Assembly (NCBI GenBank): GCA_037178625.1
Contig: CM074142.1
Location: 1,488,001-1,552,000 of the forward strand
From: Skeletonema tropicum
Lineage: Eukaryota; Bacillariophyta; Thalassiosirophyceae; Thalassiosirales; Thalassiosiraceae
Length of the DNA stretch: 64,000 nt
Direction: 5' to 3'
The number at the start of each line of letters is the position of its first letter. Positions within the stretch are counted from its first letter, which is position 1. This document shows, one piece after another, positions 1-10,058 of this stretch. Position numbers and translations under genes: made by a program. The notes under the pieces are model-generated. The model did no database searches. It was not told the origin of the DNA and worked only from the letters and a program-made list of their open reading frames with translations.

Positions 1-658
1 CCACCTCCGCCTCCTCCCATCAACTTTAACACCTCACAGAAGCCTAAACTGTTCAGTTGACATAAAATTGAGATCGTCAAACAACCCGGGTGTTTTGATT
101 TGCAATTCATGGGAGATGTAAGAGGGCTATGTCTACATTGCAAAAGTCCTCCATCAAGTCGACAAGAAACTAAAACTAGTCTACACAAGAACTTTAGAAG
201 GAAAGCCACGATTCATACAGGGCATTCATACAGCAATACAGCGTGAACCGAGGGGGGTGGTTGGCAATCATACAAATATTCCTACGTCGAGACATTGCCG
301 ATGTCCAAGCAGCAGCGGTTAAATACAATTATTTTTTGAGCATCATACGGCATGAACATGTTGTTTGTGATTCTCATGCGCAACGGATCAACTGCAGCGT
401 CACTGCAGAAGACGAGTCGAGCAAACATGAGTCGTTGGTGGAGTGCCCTAAAAGCGGATTATCCAGGATGCATCTACTGCCGGAACGACTGCGCTTCCAC
501 TTCACCGTGTGGGTTATGAGAGTGCAAAAGCATGGGTTAATGGCATGAAAGCTGTAGGGAACGCGCCTTTGAGATACGGAGCCATCGATAAAGCGAGCCA
601 ACAATTGGATACCCAAGTGTAATCTCTGTTAGAAAACACTACGTAAGAAGAAAACATC
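1..658. other. no recognisable gene
   Basis: Only short overlapping open frames on both strands, none with a recognisable domain, targeting sequence or splice structure. I see no repeat or RNA gene here. Confidence 0.5.
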
Positions 659-1160
659 TTGCCATTTCAACGCGGTGGAATGGGCGCCTCTATCGATGCT
701 ACCTCTCTCTCTCTCTCTGCATGTTCCCGCTGCTACGATGGGTACACAACAGATTCCAGCCTCAACTTTGGCACAAGTAAGAGACGAATTGGCACAAAGC
801 CGTCACCCAAGAAGAAAAGAAGAAATAATGCACCAAAAGTTATTGAAAAAGTTATTGATCCAGTGTTGGAAAGTAGAAGAGAAGCTGCTAAACTGATGAT
901 GCGTCGGGAGGGAATTACACAAACACAAGAACAAGTCACTGAAAAAAGGAAACGATGTCAAGTCTGTTTCAAGCTGTCGGATTTTCAGTATCAAAACGTT
1001 CCACACACGCAGTTTGGGAAGTTGTGAAAGGCCATTCAATTTTTGTCCTCTTGCTGATGACCACGAATTATACCACAATTACGTTCAAAAACGAGATGAA
1101 GATAAAAGACATTATAAGAAGCGAAGGTACGAAGAGTCAAAAGCTAGCAAACAGTGCATA
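659..1160 (+). pseudogene. frameshifted Cys/Lys-rich tail, possibly of a transposase
   Basis: The first frame (659-1027) runs through a basic stretch (KPSPKKKRR) and a helical Lys/Arg/Glu segment to RKRCQVCFK, then stops. A second frame entered near 1000 continues as GSCERPFNFCPLADDHELYH followed by another basic tail. Read together the two frames give a CxxC...CxxxxxxC...H pattern followed by HELYHNYV, which recalls the small zinc-binding tail at the C-terminus of PiggyBac-type transposases. The frame change and the lack of any upstream transposase core argue for a relic. Family assignment is inference; it could also be the tail of an unrelated zinc-finger gene. Confidence 0.3.
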
Positions 1161-1379
1161 ATAAGCGTAGTAGGAGCAATTGCATCGTCATCTTCTTCGC
1201 TTAGAGTATATATTGTAGACTTGTTTTCAAGGCTCGCTTCGCTCGCCTTTCTTCCCCTCTTTTCCCCCCGCTTTTTTCCTCTCTTTTCCCCCGACCCAAT
1301 AGCGCATTGTTGGATGAACAACGAACACATTGCATCATCAACATCACAGAGAAGCACAGAGATTCATTCAAACCTCATC

Positions 1380-2381
1380 ATGGAGGCAATAGCACCATCA
1401 AATGAAGGCGATCTTCTGGTAAGCCTCCCGCACGATTGCAGACGCAACATTCTTTCATACGTTACTTCAACAGAACTCTATGCAAGTTATGCAGCAACGT
1501 CTCATTTGTGTCGAGCAGATAGTCGCGATCCTCAACTCCCTCAGACAAAATATGGCGAATTTCATGCCACTGGGAGAGGGGAGACTGAGATCAACATGGA
1601 GTCACTGTTGGAGAGAATTTCTCATACCTCATTTCTAAATGCTTGGCAGAGTCCAAGATCGCATATGAAAATTGTTAGCCATGAAAGAAACGGGGCAGTT
1701 GTGAAAACGAAAGCAGACGATTTGACATTTGAGGAGATGCAAGCACGGGCGGCATCCTTGTCCTTTGAGTCAATCAATTCGTTAGATCTATCTGTATCTC
1801 ATTGCAAGCATGGGGGGAACCTGAATCGTGTGCTGCCTCGTGGTATCACTTGGCTTTTATCAACAATGATGCCCAATTTGATAGAGTTGGATCTCAGCAA
1901 TCTGCACGGTGGACCGATGAATGAGGGAGATTCGGTTTCAGAACTTGCTCTGTTTAATTCAACAAAATGCCCTAATTTAACAAAGGTTGTATGGAATAAT
2001 CGCGTGGGTGGCGGATACTTCTTGAGAGGAAGAGATCTGAAGACATTGACTAATCTGAGGGAGTTGTGGGCTGATAATCTACTTTGTGATTGGAGGTATG
2101 ACAAGCTTTTCGCTCCCCTACTCTCACAATTCTTTGACGAAGACTCAATTGTACAGCGTTTCTTCTTCTTTGCATGTAATGAGAAATTGGAGCGAGTTAG
2201 TTTGTTGGGGGGGTGTTATGTGAAGATTAGAACAAACGATGTGATCAAGTTTTCACAGATGTCACTGATTAGATTTGTGCGCAATACACCGCGATTGAGG
2301 TGGTTTCGCTCTGACTTGACAGAAGAGAATGTACGAATGTTATCCAAAGAAAGACCAGAAATTACTTTTGTAACCTCATAG
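1380..2381 (+). CDS. F-box/leucine-rich-repeat-like protein
   Basis: About 333 residues from the ATG at 1380; an in-frame ATG at 1314 is also possible. The frame is open further upstream, but that part translates to a low-complexity Phe/Ser/Leu run and is probably 5' leader. The N-terminus (VSLPHDCRRNILSYVTSTEL, then TSHLCR) has the LPxD...IL.yl shape of an F-box. The middle and C-terminal parts contain irregular leucine-rich segments: SINSLDLSVS, MPNLIELDLSN, CPNLTKVVWNN, LTNLRELWADN, NTPRLRWFRS. Such proteins usually act as substrate adaptors of SCF ubiquitin ligases, but the F-box is weak and the target is unknown. No intron is needed. The spacing of the LRRs and the single-exon structure resemble other stramenopile LRR genes. 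Confidence is good that it is a gene, moderate for the family. Confidence 0.6.
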   Translation: MEAIAPSNEGDLLVSLPHDCRRNILSYVTSTELYASYAATSHLCRADSRDPQLPQTKYGEFHATGRGETEINMESLLERISHTSFLNAWQSPRSHMKIVSHERNGAVVKTKADDLTFEEMQARAASLSFESINSLDLSVSHCKHGGNLNRVLPRGITWLLSTMMPNLIELDLSNLHGGPMNEGDSVSELALFNSTKCPNLTKVVWNNRVGGGYFLRGRDLKTLTNLRELWADNLLCDWRYDKLFAPLLSQFFDEDSIVQRFFFFACNEKLERVSLLGGCYVKIRTNDVIKFSQMSLIRFVRNTPRLRWFRSDLTEENVRMLSKERPEITFVTS

Positions 2382-2822
2382 ATAGAAGTGTAGTAGTAGA
2401 AGAAAACAGAAAACAACTTCTTCTTTCTTCATGTATTGTGTAGCGCATGTTAGTTTATTCCTCAATCGTCGGGCTATGAGTATTATTGAGTGCTCGAAAC
2501 GTTCACTTAGGGTTGTTGTTGACTGTGTCTCTTCTCGATCTTCGACCAGCAAGCTACATAGAGAAGGAGCAACAATCCAATCCCATTCACTTCCTTCACA
2601 CTGACTGAATTTAGTGAGTACCTGGCGAGATATGACATGTACACACTCTCCAAATTTTTGCTGCCGCCAAGCAAGATCACTCAACTCAAACCAAGACCAA
2701 GTAGCAAGATAGCAAGAACATGCAGGGCTCTGCACGACACAACATCGTGACAGTATTGTACTTCACTCTTCACCATCCAAGAAGCAATCATTATTTTATT
2801 ATCTGACGATCGCACCGATACC
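2382..2822. other. intergenic, nothing recognised
   Basis: Contains only short antisense frames. It holds the 3' flank of the LRR gene and the presumed promoter of the gene starting at 2823; no conserved element stands out. Confidence 0.5.
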
Positions 2823-3521
2823 ATGAAAACTTCGCCTATAGATAAGGACGCACATGTGCCAGAAACATTATTCGGACTCACTGGTGGACTGCAACTACAG
2901 ATCTCCTATGGAAAGTGGCCCGGCGGTGGCGTAAATGGCGTCGATACCGACGTGTTCTCCTTTGACGGCAGGCACACAAATCTGCATATTCGGCGACACC
3001 CTCGCACGAAACGTCGGCCAACTAACATAATTCATGGTGGTAAGGTTGTGGCAAGCGTGGATATGGTGCCTGCAGGAGAAAGATCTAGGACGAAGCACAT
3101 TAGCATACACAGTCTAGAAGGAGAAGATGTGTCCGGGTCATTAAATTCAAGTTTTGTTGGGGGATTCTCTTTCGATCCGAAGTTAAGCTACAAAGCAGAG
3201 GTTTCTTTTCCTCGATCTGATTTGCCATCGTTTAAATGCAAGTCAGGCCCTGGGCCCTTGGGGCCTCAAACACAGATATTCAGTGATGATGACCAAAATT
3301 CATGCGTCGCTACGATACGAGACGTGACAAAGCCTTTTGATAAAGAAAAAACAGTTCAGATCTCCGTAGCACCCTTGGCAGATGCAGTGAGCTTGTACAT
3401 TATTCTTTGTATTGCAGCGGATGTGGTGAACGAGATGGATATTTTGGAGCGACAGAGGAAGCAGAATCAGATGGTTAGTGATTGCTGCAGTGGATTGTTT
3501 ATGAATTGTACAATCAGTTAG
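2823..3521 (+). CDS. unrecognised 232-aa protein
   Basis: A single open frame from a clean ATG. I do not recognise the family. The sequence looks like alternating beta-strands (LQLQISYGKW, VFSFDGRHTNLHIRRH, KVVASVDMVP, TKHISIHSL, KAEVSFPRSD, KTVQISVAPL) ending in a hydrophobic helix (AVSLYIILCIAADVV) and a Cys-containing tail. That layout, a beta sandwich closed by one hydrophobic helix, is loosely reminiscent of LURP1/tubby-like C-terminal folds, but no signature residue confirms this. There is no signal peptide. It converges on the M50B peptidase gene with about 150 bp between the stop codons. Confidence 0.55.
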   Translation: MKTSPIDKDAHVPETLFGLTGGLQLQISYGKWPGGGVNGVDTDVFSFDGRHTNLHIRRHPRTKRRPTNIIHGGKVVASVDMVPAGERSRTKHISIHSLEGEDVSGSLNSSFVGGFSFDPKLSYKAEVSFPRSDLPSFKCKSGPGPLGPQTQIFSDDDQNSCVATIRDVTKPFDKEKTVQISVAPLADAVSLYIILCIAADVVNEMDILERQRKQNQMVSDCCSGLFMNCTIS

Positions 3522-3669
3522 TACAGCATTCTCTGTCACGAGTTTTCTTATCATCCATTATCATTACGTGTTGCTGTAACCGTATGTAATATTCTTTGTC
3601 ACTGTTTATCTGAACTAAGTCATTTATCAAACACATATGTCTATTATCCCATTTCACAATTTCTCACTC

Positions 3670-4877
3670 TCAAGAAGACGTCATCCAAACCAACGCCAAA
3701 TATAATCCCAGAGCTTGAAATGCTAGTGCCACTACTGCAAATTGAACTCCTACGCACCTTGGCAAGCAGCAAGGAATGAGCTTGTGGCAGGCATGTGCGT
3801 CCGATCCTTCCACAGTTCGAGTGATGAGATCGTCCCAAATATCGTACACACTAAACATGCCGATGAAAACACCGTCTGAATCAGAAACAAAGAGATAAAC
3901 ATGAAAATGAGTTGCACAGGCGACAAATGATATATATATATTTACATGGCAATTTTCCAGCAGAATCCAACAACTTACAAAAGAGAGTTAAGAATTGTAA
4001 AAATGGAGTAATTACCAGCTGATCGACCAAAATGAAAGCAACCGTCAGCACAATGAATCCAATATTCAGTCCAACCATCGTTGCATTCGGAGCGAAAAAT
4101 AGCGACACCAACATTCCTACACAAAACAGAATTGCGATACCCAATGAAGCCCAACGATCGCCACTGAACACTACAAACATAGCTCCCCAAAACGCTCCTC
4201 CAAGGTAGCCCGCTGGAATAACAACCCAACGCCAACCGCCGGTGTACTTGGTCACGCCTCCCTCGTTGGTATATACTTCGATTCCATGCACTTTTCCGCC
4301 TGTCAACCAGCAAGCGGTTGCATGCCCAAACTCTGTTATACAGGGAATAGTAGACATTTTAGACTCTTGTCATTTCTATATCATTTTGAAACATGCAATA
4401 ATTTACACACAACTCACCATGGACAAATACAGCTACAAGCTTCATCGGCTTCATAATGAAGGTATTCCACAGTAATTTAATGACGACAAGATAAGCTGCA
4501 AAGCAACACAAAAATATTGTCTCATATCTTCCACAGCATCCTTCGACTTTCCAATTGGTCCCGCCGCTAGTAGTTGTAGTATTTTGGCCCAACTCAATGG
4601 TTTCTTCCTCGTCAGTGAAGAGCCATTGGGCCGTGGTGGGGGTGGTGGTGGAGGAAGACGAGTCGGCAGCGTCGCTATCCGATGTAGCAATCAGATCTTT
4701 TGGGTTGACGAGAGGATTTTGACGGAGGTACAATTTTTCTTGTGGTGTGTTGATTAATTGTTGCTTCTCCTTCTCTTGTTCAATTATTGTTGCATCGGCC
4801 ACCACCCCTGATGCCCGGGCTCTTGATGCAAGGAAGAATGCAGAGAAGATAGCAGTGGATAGAGACGACACTTTCAT
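3670..4877 (-). CDS. M50B-like zinc metallopeptidase (HEFGH), 3 exons
   Basis: Exons on the minus strand: 4877-4418, 4332-3979, 3875-3670. Introns are 85 and 103 bp with GTGAGT...CAG and GTAAGT...CAG ends. Splicing gives 339 aa. Exon 1 begins with a signal-peptide-like stretch (MKVSSLSTAIFSAFFLASRA) and ends in the membrane helix IFLCCFAAYLVVIKLLW. The first intron falls inside the active-site motif: exon 1 ends ...FVH+G and exon 2 starts AG-TTT-GGG-CAT, so splicing creates HEFGH, the HExxH zinc motif. It is followed by GGKVHGIEVYTNEGGVT and IPAGYLGGAFWGA, as in the Peptidase_M50B-like family, then several membrane helices and VYDIWDDLITRTVEGSDA in exon 3. It is a multi-pass intramembrane protease-like protein; substrate unknown. 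An in-frame ATG at 4895 is an alternative start, but 4877 gives the better signal sequence. Confidence 0.85.
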
Positions 4878-5094
4878 GGTTTGGATTTTGTGCACTCAAC
4901 ACATTCGATGCCGATGATGAATGCTTTATGTCATTGATGTCAACATTGCGCAAAAAATAGGATACCCATCTCTCTACAAAATTACTCCGCGACATAAAGG
5001 AATTTTCAGATGTGATCTGGATGGCTTGGATGGCCACTACGTTTTGCACTCATAAAAACAGCATACCATAAACCATAACTCAACAAACAACACC

Positions 5095-5619
5095 ATGGCG
5101 TTGCGATTCCTCTCCTTGATTTCATTGCTACAGGCAAATATCGGTTTCTCCCAAGAGGTAATATTATCTGCACAGCTGCTTGATCTTTTGATCACTCGTT
5201 TCTCCTGCCTTCATTTATCTAATCATCTATTCTCCATTCACATACAGGTGCTTCATTCACTTCGTGCATCAAATGTAGCTTTTGCAGGTACTACCCTCCA
5301 AGATAGTAATTTCTGGGCTTGCAAAGATTATTGCGTGGGTTACGGTCCTGGATGGTCCGAGGATACGTGCACTTCAGCATGCGAAGAGATGACTGAAGAG
5401 CAGCTTACCTGTGTCAATACATGCAAAGAGGACTCCGAGCCCGATATTGAACCTTGGGATGATTGTGTTTGTGAATGCACGGGCAATTGTCTGCATAAGG
5501 GCTCCGGAGTGAGCGTTACGGCTCCGCCAACTATGCTATACATATACACTCGCCCCCCTGCGCCATCACCATCACAATCGTCTAATTCACAATCGCTTGA
5601 TTATGATGCCATGGAGTAG
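5095..5619 (+). CDS. secreted cysteine-rich protein
   Basis: Begins with a signal peptide (MALRFLSLISLLQANIGFSQ). The frame is open throughout (174 aa), but 5158-5247 has good GTAATA...CAG ends, is exactly 90 bp and codes for out-of-character hydrophobic sequence, so it is probably an in-frame intron; splicing gives 144 aa. The mature part is acidic with paired cysteines: WACKDYC, DTCTSAC, LTCVNTC, DDCVCEC, NCL, about ten Cys, followed by a Pro/Ser tail (PPAPSPSQSSNSQS). This suggests a small disulfide-stabilised extracellular or vacuolar protein. Family unknown. The gene at 15064-15687 has a similar plan (signal peptide, acidic body, clustered CxC and CxxC) but no obvious close sequence match. 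Confidence 0.65.
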   Translation: MALRFLSLISLLQANIGFSQEVILSAQLLDLLITRFSCLHLSNHLFSIHIQVLHSLRASNVAFAGTTLQDSNFWACKDYCVGYGPGWSEDTCTSACEEMTEEQLTCVNTCKEDSEPDIEPWDDCVCECTGNCLHKGSGVSVTAPPTMLYIYTRPPAPSPSQSSNSQSLDYDAME

Positions 5620-5733
5620 GAGTAGACGATTGGAGATAGTGACGTGTTTAGAGACGAAGAATGCAAGTAGATGACAAGTGATCACGTAGACCAAATAGAA
5701 GAACAACAGAAATGATATTACCGTGTTAATTAT

Positions 5734-8427
5734 TTAAGAAGTAACTCGTTGCACAACCACATAGGTTTCTTCTTGTGGAATACCAGCATCCGCAACATGA
5801 ACACCATCCACAAACCGATTCTCATCACCCTTCTTCGGCAAAGGAATCACAATTGCATCAGCTCCTGCTGCTACTTTACCCGTCACACTCTCTTCACCAT
5901 TCACTCTTTGGATACGTCTACTATAAATACTTGGATATTCCAGCAACACATCATTCCGTTTCAACTCTCTATTCCATTCACCAAAGTCAAAATGAACCTG
6001 GTGCCGCTCTTTCCATCGCAAAAAGTATCCCTGTGCCGTCATTTGAAAGTGGTGATCTCTCATTTCATCATTTGTAATGGCCGACACTGCAGGTTTATCG
6101 TCTCTTCCACCATTGATTAATGCAGCATGCATCCAATACCAGTCATCATTCAGTCCTTGAGGTGTGCGATAGACAGTAAGTCTATCGTATGGAGCTTCAT
6201 TGCCATCCCACATCTGGATGATGGGGTAGGCCCACTTGGGTAGCATCCTTTGTGTAAAGTGTCGCTCATGCATAAAGAGAATGGTGTGATAACCTCTATT
6301 CGATGGAAGTTCGAGTAGGTGACGAATCAATCCGTCAATCTGCTTGTAGTCCACGTGTCTCGGGGCATTGCTGCCCAGTCGATAGGATTGATTTTTGTAG
6401 CCAACATTGGCACCATCAATGACAATATTGTAGGGTGGATGATTTTCGATGAACATTTCAAATTCCTTCCAATGGTTGATTCGCCAGTTAGGATCCTTCT
6501 TCTTTCTCCCATTGTTGTTGTTTTTGTTGGCATGTTGTGAATTAGAGCCTTGCTTGGGATTACCATCATGAAGTTTGGAAATGACATCACTCCCACGAGG
6601 ACGTTTCTTCCCCTTCCCTCCTCCCTGAAATGCACTAATATTACCCTCTACCGTCCCCTCCAAGACAATGCTACTATTCATTTCTCTCATGGCCTTCCAT
6701 GCCTTCTGTGTTAATTCCACTGGCTTGAGTCGATACTCTATCATCATCTGTTTGCTGCAGCTGGAAGATTCTTCGGACGTTGGTGGAACTTCTTCGTCGG
6801 GATGACTCAATTTCAACAATCCTGTGGAGGGATCAATTGTACAATCACGATAAATCTTCCATCCTTTTCCAGTATCATTCGTAATGGGACCCACTGACAA
6901 TCCCTCCCCTTCTCGTGGGGGCAGTGTGACATGATCCAATGCAGAGGATGATGTTGTAATTATTTCATTGGTATTGTCAGCTATACGACGATCGGAACGA
7001 AACCAATCCAACATGACCTCCATGGTACTCAATCCAGGCACCATGACCGACTCAGCTATATCACTCAAGACACGTTCGGCAACCTTTACATCGTTTAATG
7101 CTGTGGCACATTTCAATAGTGCCGCGTATTCATATTCCGATAATGAAATTTTGGGTGAGACTCCTTCTCCAAATAACAATTGCTGCTGCTGCTGATCCTT
7201 CTTTGTGGTGGATGAATTATTATTGTCAATTTGTTTCGACTCGTGAAATCGTGGATGACCAGTAGATATTCCTCCACTATTCTCATACATTCGTTTCCAC
7301 ACCTTAAGTGCTTGAATCAGCCCCTCTTGAGTTGGCACAACCGCACCACTATTGCTACTCGTTGCACCACCACCAGCAGCAGCAGCAGCAGCAGCAGCAC
7401 CATCAGTAGTACTACCAACCTCATCCTCTCCACTCAAATCACAACAATACCCCCTCAACAAAGACGAATACATTCGTAACTTGACCTTACACTGCTGTGT
7501 CCCCTCTGCTTCCTTCAAATACTCTTGTGCCAAGTCATAATCACCCACACGTACCGCTAGGCGAATCAACGCTGTAAAGGCTGGTTCGATACAGGGAATG
7601 TTGAGTTGGGTTAGGAGTGTGTGTATTTGTTTTGCGTGGTGGAGACGTTGTTGTAGTGTGATGTTATTGTTGCTGTTGCTACTGTCATCCTTGTTGCTGT
7701 TGTTGCTGCCATCCTTGTTTGTAGCAGTGGATGAATTGTCATTCAAAGGCGCCGTCACAGATTTAGTTTTCTCATTATCATCAACAATATCATCAGCATC
7801 ATCATTACGTTCACGTGATGATGTCTTGGGTGTGCCCACATGCACAGCCCTTCCAACATCACCACCTCCTCCAAAACTCCCATCACATAGATTCAATAAA
7901 TTGTAAAATGATTGTGGTTCCAATCGTACCATTTGCAGAGAATCATCTCCTTCTTTGTTTGGTCCAACATTATCACCGTTATTAGCATCACCCTGCAACG
8001 CAGTACGAAAGACACGTAACGCACGTAACAAATCATTATCCTTACAACAGAATTGAATCTCACGTCGAAATTCCAGCACTTTGGGTGATATATGTTTTTT
8101 GGATTTTCGTTTTGGTTTCTTTTTCATTGGTGGTGCTTCGTTATCATCTTGTGTTGTCGAGCTGTTGTTGTTGTTGGTGGTGGTGTTGGTGGGTTTGTCA
8201 TGATCGTTGTTACCTTTGTAGAATTGAATGTACCGTGTCATGATTTCTGGATTGTAGTTATGGATATCATCTTTTATGGAGGATGATGAGTTGTTGTTGG
8301 ATTGTAGGGTTTGTGTCGTTGTTGTTGGTACATTATCATCATGGTGGATGCCATCACCATCAGATGCTGTAGTGTTTCGCATAGCTGTTTCACCAGCAGC
8401 ACTTTGATCTGTCGAGTCGAGCGGCAT
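5734..8427 (-). CDS. PRORP: protein-only RNase P (PRORP), PPR + NYN nuclease
   Basis: 897 aa in one exon. PRORP cleaves the 5' leader from precursor tRNAs. The N-terminal third is low-complexity (Asn/Ser/Asp runs) with a basic KKKPKRKSKK stretch that may be a nuclear signal; no plastid or mitochondrial presequence is visible. Helical PPR-type segments follow (FYNLLNLCD, TALIRLAVRVGDYDLAQEYL, YAALLKCATALNDVKVAERV). The metallonuclease domain (about 660-850) has the expected acidic residues in YNIVIDGANVG, GLNDDWYWMHAAL and ITNDEMRDH, followed by RWKERHQVHF. The structural zinc site of PRORPs (CxxC before the nuclease, His and Cys after) appears incomplete: no CxxC precedes the nuclease and no Cys follows the conserved His. 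Homopolymer Ala and Gln tracts interrupt the PPR region. The nuclease assignment is secure; compartment is inference. Confidence 0.93.
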   Translation of the reverse strand: MPLDSTDQSAAGETAMRNTTASDGDGIHHDDNVPTTTTQTLQSNNNSSSSIKDDIHNYNPEIMTRYIQFYKGNNDHDKPTNTTTNNNNSSTTQDDNEAPPMKKKPKRKSKKHISPKVLEFRREIQFCCKDNDLLRALRVFRTALQGDANNGDNVGPNKEGDDSLQMVRLEPQSFYNLLNLCDGSFGGGGDVGRAVHVGTPKTSSRERNDDADDIVDDNEKTKSVTAPLNDNSSTATNKDGSNNSNKDDSSNSNNNITLQQRLHHAKQIHTLLTQLNIPCIEPAFTALIRLAVRVGDYDLAQEYLKEAEGTQQCKVKLRMYSSLLRGYCCDLSGEDEVGSTTDGAAAAAAAAGGGATSSNSGAVVPTQEGLIQALKVWKRMYENSGGISTGHPRFHESKQIDNNNSSTTKKDQQQQQLLFGEGVSPKISLSEYEYAALLKCATALNDVKVAERVLSDIAESVMVPGLSTMEVMLDWFRSDRRIADNTNEIITTSSSALDHVTLPPREGEGLSVGPITNDTGKGWKIYRDCTIDPSTGLLKLSHPDEEVPPTSEESSSCSKQMMIEYRLKPVELTQKAWKAMREMNSSIVLEGTVEGNISAFQGGGKGKKRPRGSDVISKLHDGNPKQGSNSQHANKNNNNGRKKKDPNWRINHWKEFEMFIENHPPYNIVIDGANVGYKNQSYRLGSNAPRHVDYKQIDGLIRHLLELPSNRGYHTILFMHERHFTQRMLPKWAYPIIQMWDGNEAPYDRLTVYRTPQGLNDDWYWMHAALINGGRDDKPAVSAITNDEMRDHHFQMTAQGYFLRWKERHQVHFDFGEWNRELKRNDVLLEYPSIYSRRIQRVNGEESVTGKVAAGADAIVIPLPKKGDENRFVDGVHVADAGIPQEETYVVVQRVTS

Positions 8428-8955
8428 GTTGTCGCCTTGATGATAATATTATAGCAATGATCTCGGCTGCTGCTGTCAACGCTTCTGGGCCGATGTAGAC
8501 GAAGTTATGGCTTGACCAGCTCTGTACTATGAGCTCTTCATCCATCTATCATTGTGGCAGCGCTCTGCCTCTTCAATCTTCGCTCTTCGCCATCAAAATG
8601 GATGGAGGATGAGGAGGCGTGAAAGTAACAACTACATAGCGTGCCGGGAGTTTGTCAATCTCTGTGGCGTTAGATAGGGTCGAACACACGAATTGCAAAT
8701 GTCATAACCGCTTTTCTTTTGACATGGGAAAGTCGAGGGGTATCCAAAGAGATGTATTGGAAAAGATGGGAATAAAAGATCTACTTATACGATGATGACT
8801 CGCTCGTGTTATGTTTATTCAATTATTTAAATCATATCAATCCTCAGCTTCGGATTCATTTGGTACGCGCTCAATCAATTGGTGATCATGCTCATGCATG
8901 TAAGTGTGCAAAGGCATGGCTGGCTACTTCTATTCACTTATTCAGCTATCGACGC
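8428..8955. other. intergenic, nothing recognised
   Basis: Presumed promoter side of the PRORP gene. Short frames only. Confidence 0.4.
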
Positions 8956-9605
8956 TCAAGCTCGAAGGTGAGCTCAGGCCTATGCACCATCACCCAGGCG
9001 GCCCGTGTCTGTTTCTTAGACAAATTTTTCCACCTTTTGCTCTAAAGGTCAGGGCAGCTTTCTTTCCCGTTGTCCCACTTGCTCTGGTTATATCCGAACA
9101 TGACAGCTAAATGTAATGAAGCGCGTCGATATATACAAGAGTATAGTTTGTCAGTATGCGCAGGCGTAGGAGGAATCTCCAGTTCACTTACCGGCTTCCT
9201 GAACACATGCAAGCAGATCATTCCAATAGTAATCGTCCCAGGTTCTAACCGGAACTACCTAGAATGTCTTCTGGACAATCCCACGAAGTTGTTACGGCAA
9301 TTGTAGTATCTGTAGGTGATGCTGAGGGCTCGTACGACGTTTGGTTATACGTGTGTGCTGTGGTAGGCTCGTACGTTACACTGGTCGAGTTTGTGGTCGA
9401 GTTTGAGGTTGGCTGATTGGTTGGCTCCCATGTGGTTGGTTCGTACGATGTTGGAGCTGGAGATAAGGTCGGAGCTGAAGCAAGTGAGGCCTTCGAATTT
9501 GCAGCACCTACCTATTGAGTTTGTGACATTCAGTTATCCTTGACTCGATGCCATTATGGCACCCAGGTCGAGCACAAGAAGGAGCGTAGTCTTAGCTTAC
9601 ATTAT
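8956..9605 (-). pseudogene. decayed paralogue of the SAPT-repeat gene next door
   Basis: On the minus strand this follows the whole plan of the gene at 10059-11564: a signal-peptide remnant (TTLLLVLDLGAIMASSQ), a short Ser/Thr/Pro region with YEPTTWEPTNQPTS-type motifs, the DCPxxIL...TW module, an exon end CVQEAG with a GTAAGT donor, then MFGYNQSKWDNG...CPD and AAW. It is broken by stops at 9534-9536, 9245-9247 and 9042-9044 and by a length change between SWDCP and TWDD. The repeat region is much shorter than in the neighbour. This is a tandem duplicate that has lost its frame. Confidence 0.75.
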
Positions 9606-10058
9606 CATCGTGTTTAATTTCAAGATTTTATGTAATCGCTCTCTCTAGAAATTATCACAGAAGTCCGTGGTCCGTGGTCCGTGGTCCGTGACTCAACGCT
9701 ATAAGCAAAGATCGCTTGCGGCATCATCGGGAAAGAATCCAATTGTTCTGAAGAAAGAATCAGATGCCACAATTTGCTACAAGCGAATCAGATATTAGAT
9801 AATCAGCATCGAAATTACCGTAGGTTAGACAATCAAATAATGAGATGTAACGCTAGGCAGATATAAATTGCGCTGTAATGTAGAAACGTGACGCGATAGG
9901 ATGTGATAAAGGCAGCGACAGAATCTTGTTGATAGGTACGTATTACATATGTTTGCATCATCATCTTGAACAGTCCAGTGCTGCATGCAAGTTGTTATTC
10001 AGAGAGAAAGTATGCTGCTGCGATGACAAACCCACAAAACTTTTCACAAGCACCATGT
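9606..10058. other. intergenic with short tandem TCCGTGG repeat
   Basis: About three copies of a GTCCGTG-type heptamer at roughly 9660-9690; a similar phrase occurs near 11640-11665 upstream of the intact paralogue, consistent with duplicated promoters. No gene seen. Confidence 0.4.

Noticed and set aside
1014..1379. N-terminal extension of the F-box/LRR gene
   Set aside because: The upstream part of the open frame begins at a non-ATG codon and includes a low-complexity Phe/Leu/Ser/Pro run, so the ATG at 1380 (or 1314) is preferred.
4242..4475. 77-aa plus-strand frame over the peptidase exon junction
   Set aside because: Antisense to HEFGH-coding exons and the intron between them; no support as a gene.
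5158..5247. Coding sequence VILSAQLLDLLITRFSCLH in the Cys-rich gene
   Set aside because: The segment has GT-AG ends, is 90 bp long and is unlike the rest of the protein, so it is treated as a probable in-frame intron, although retention cannot be excluded.
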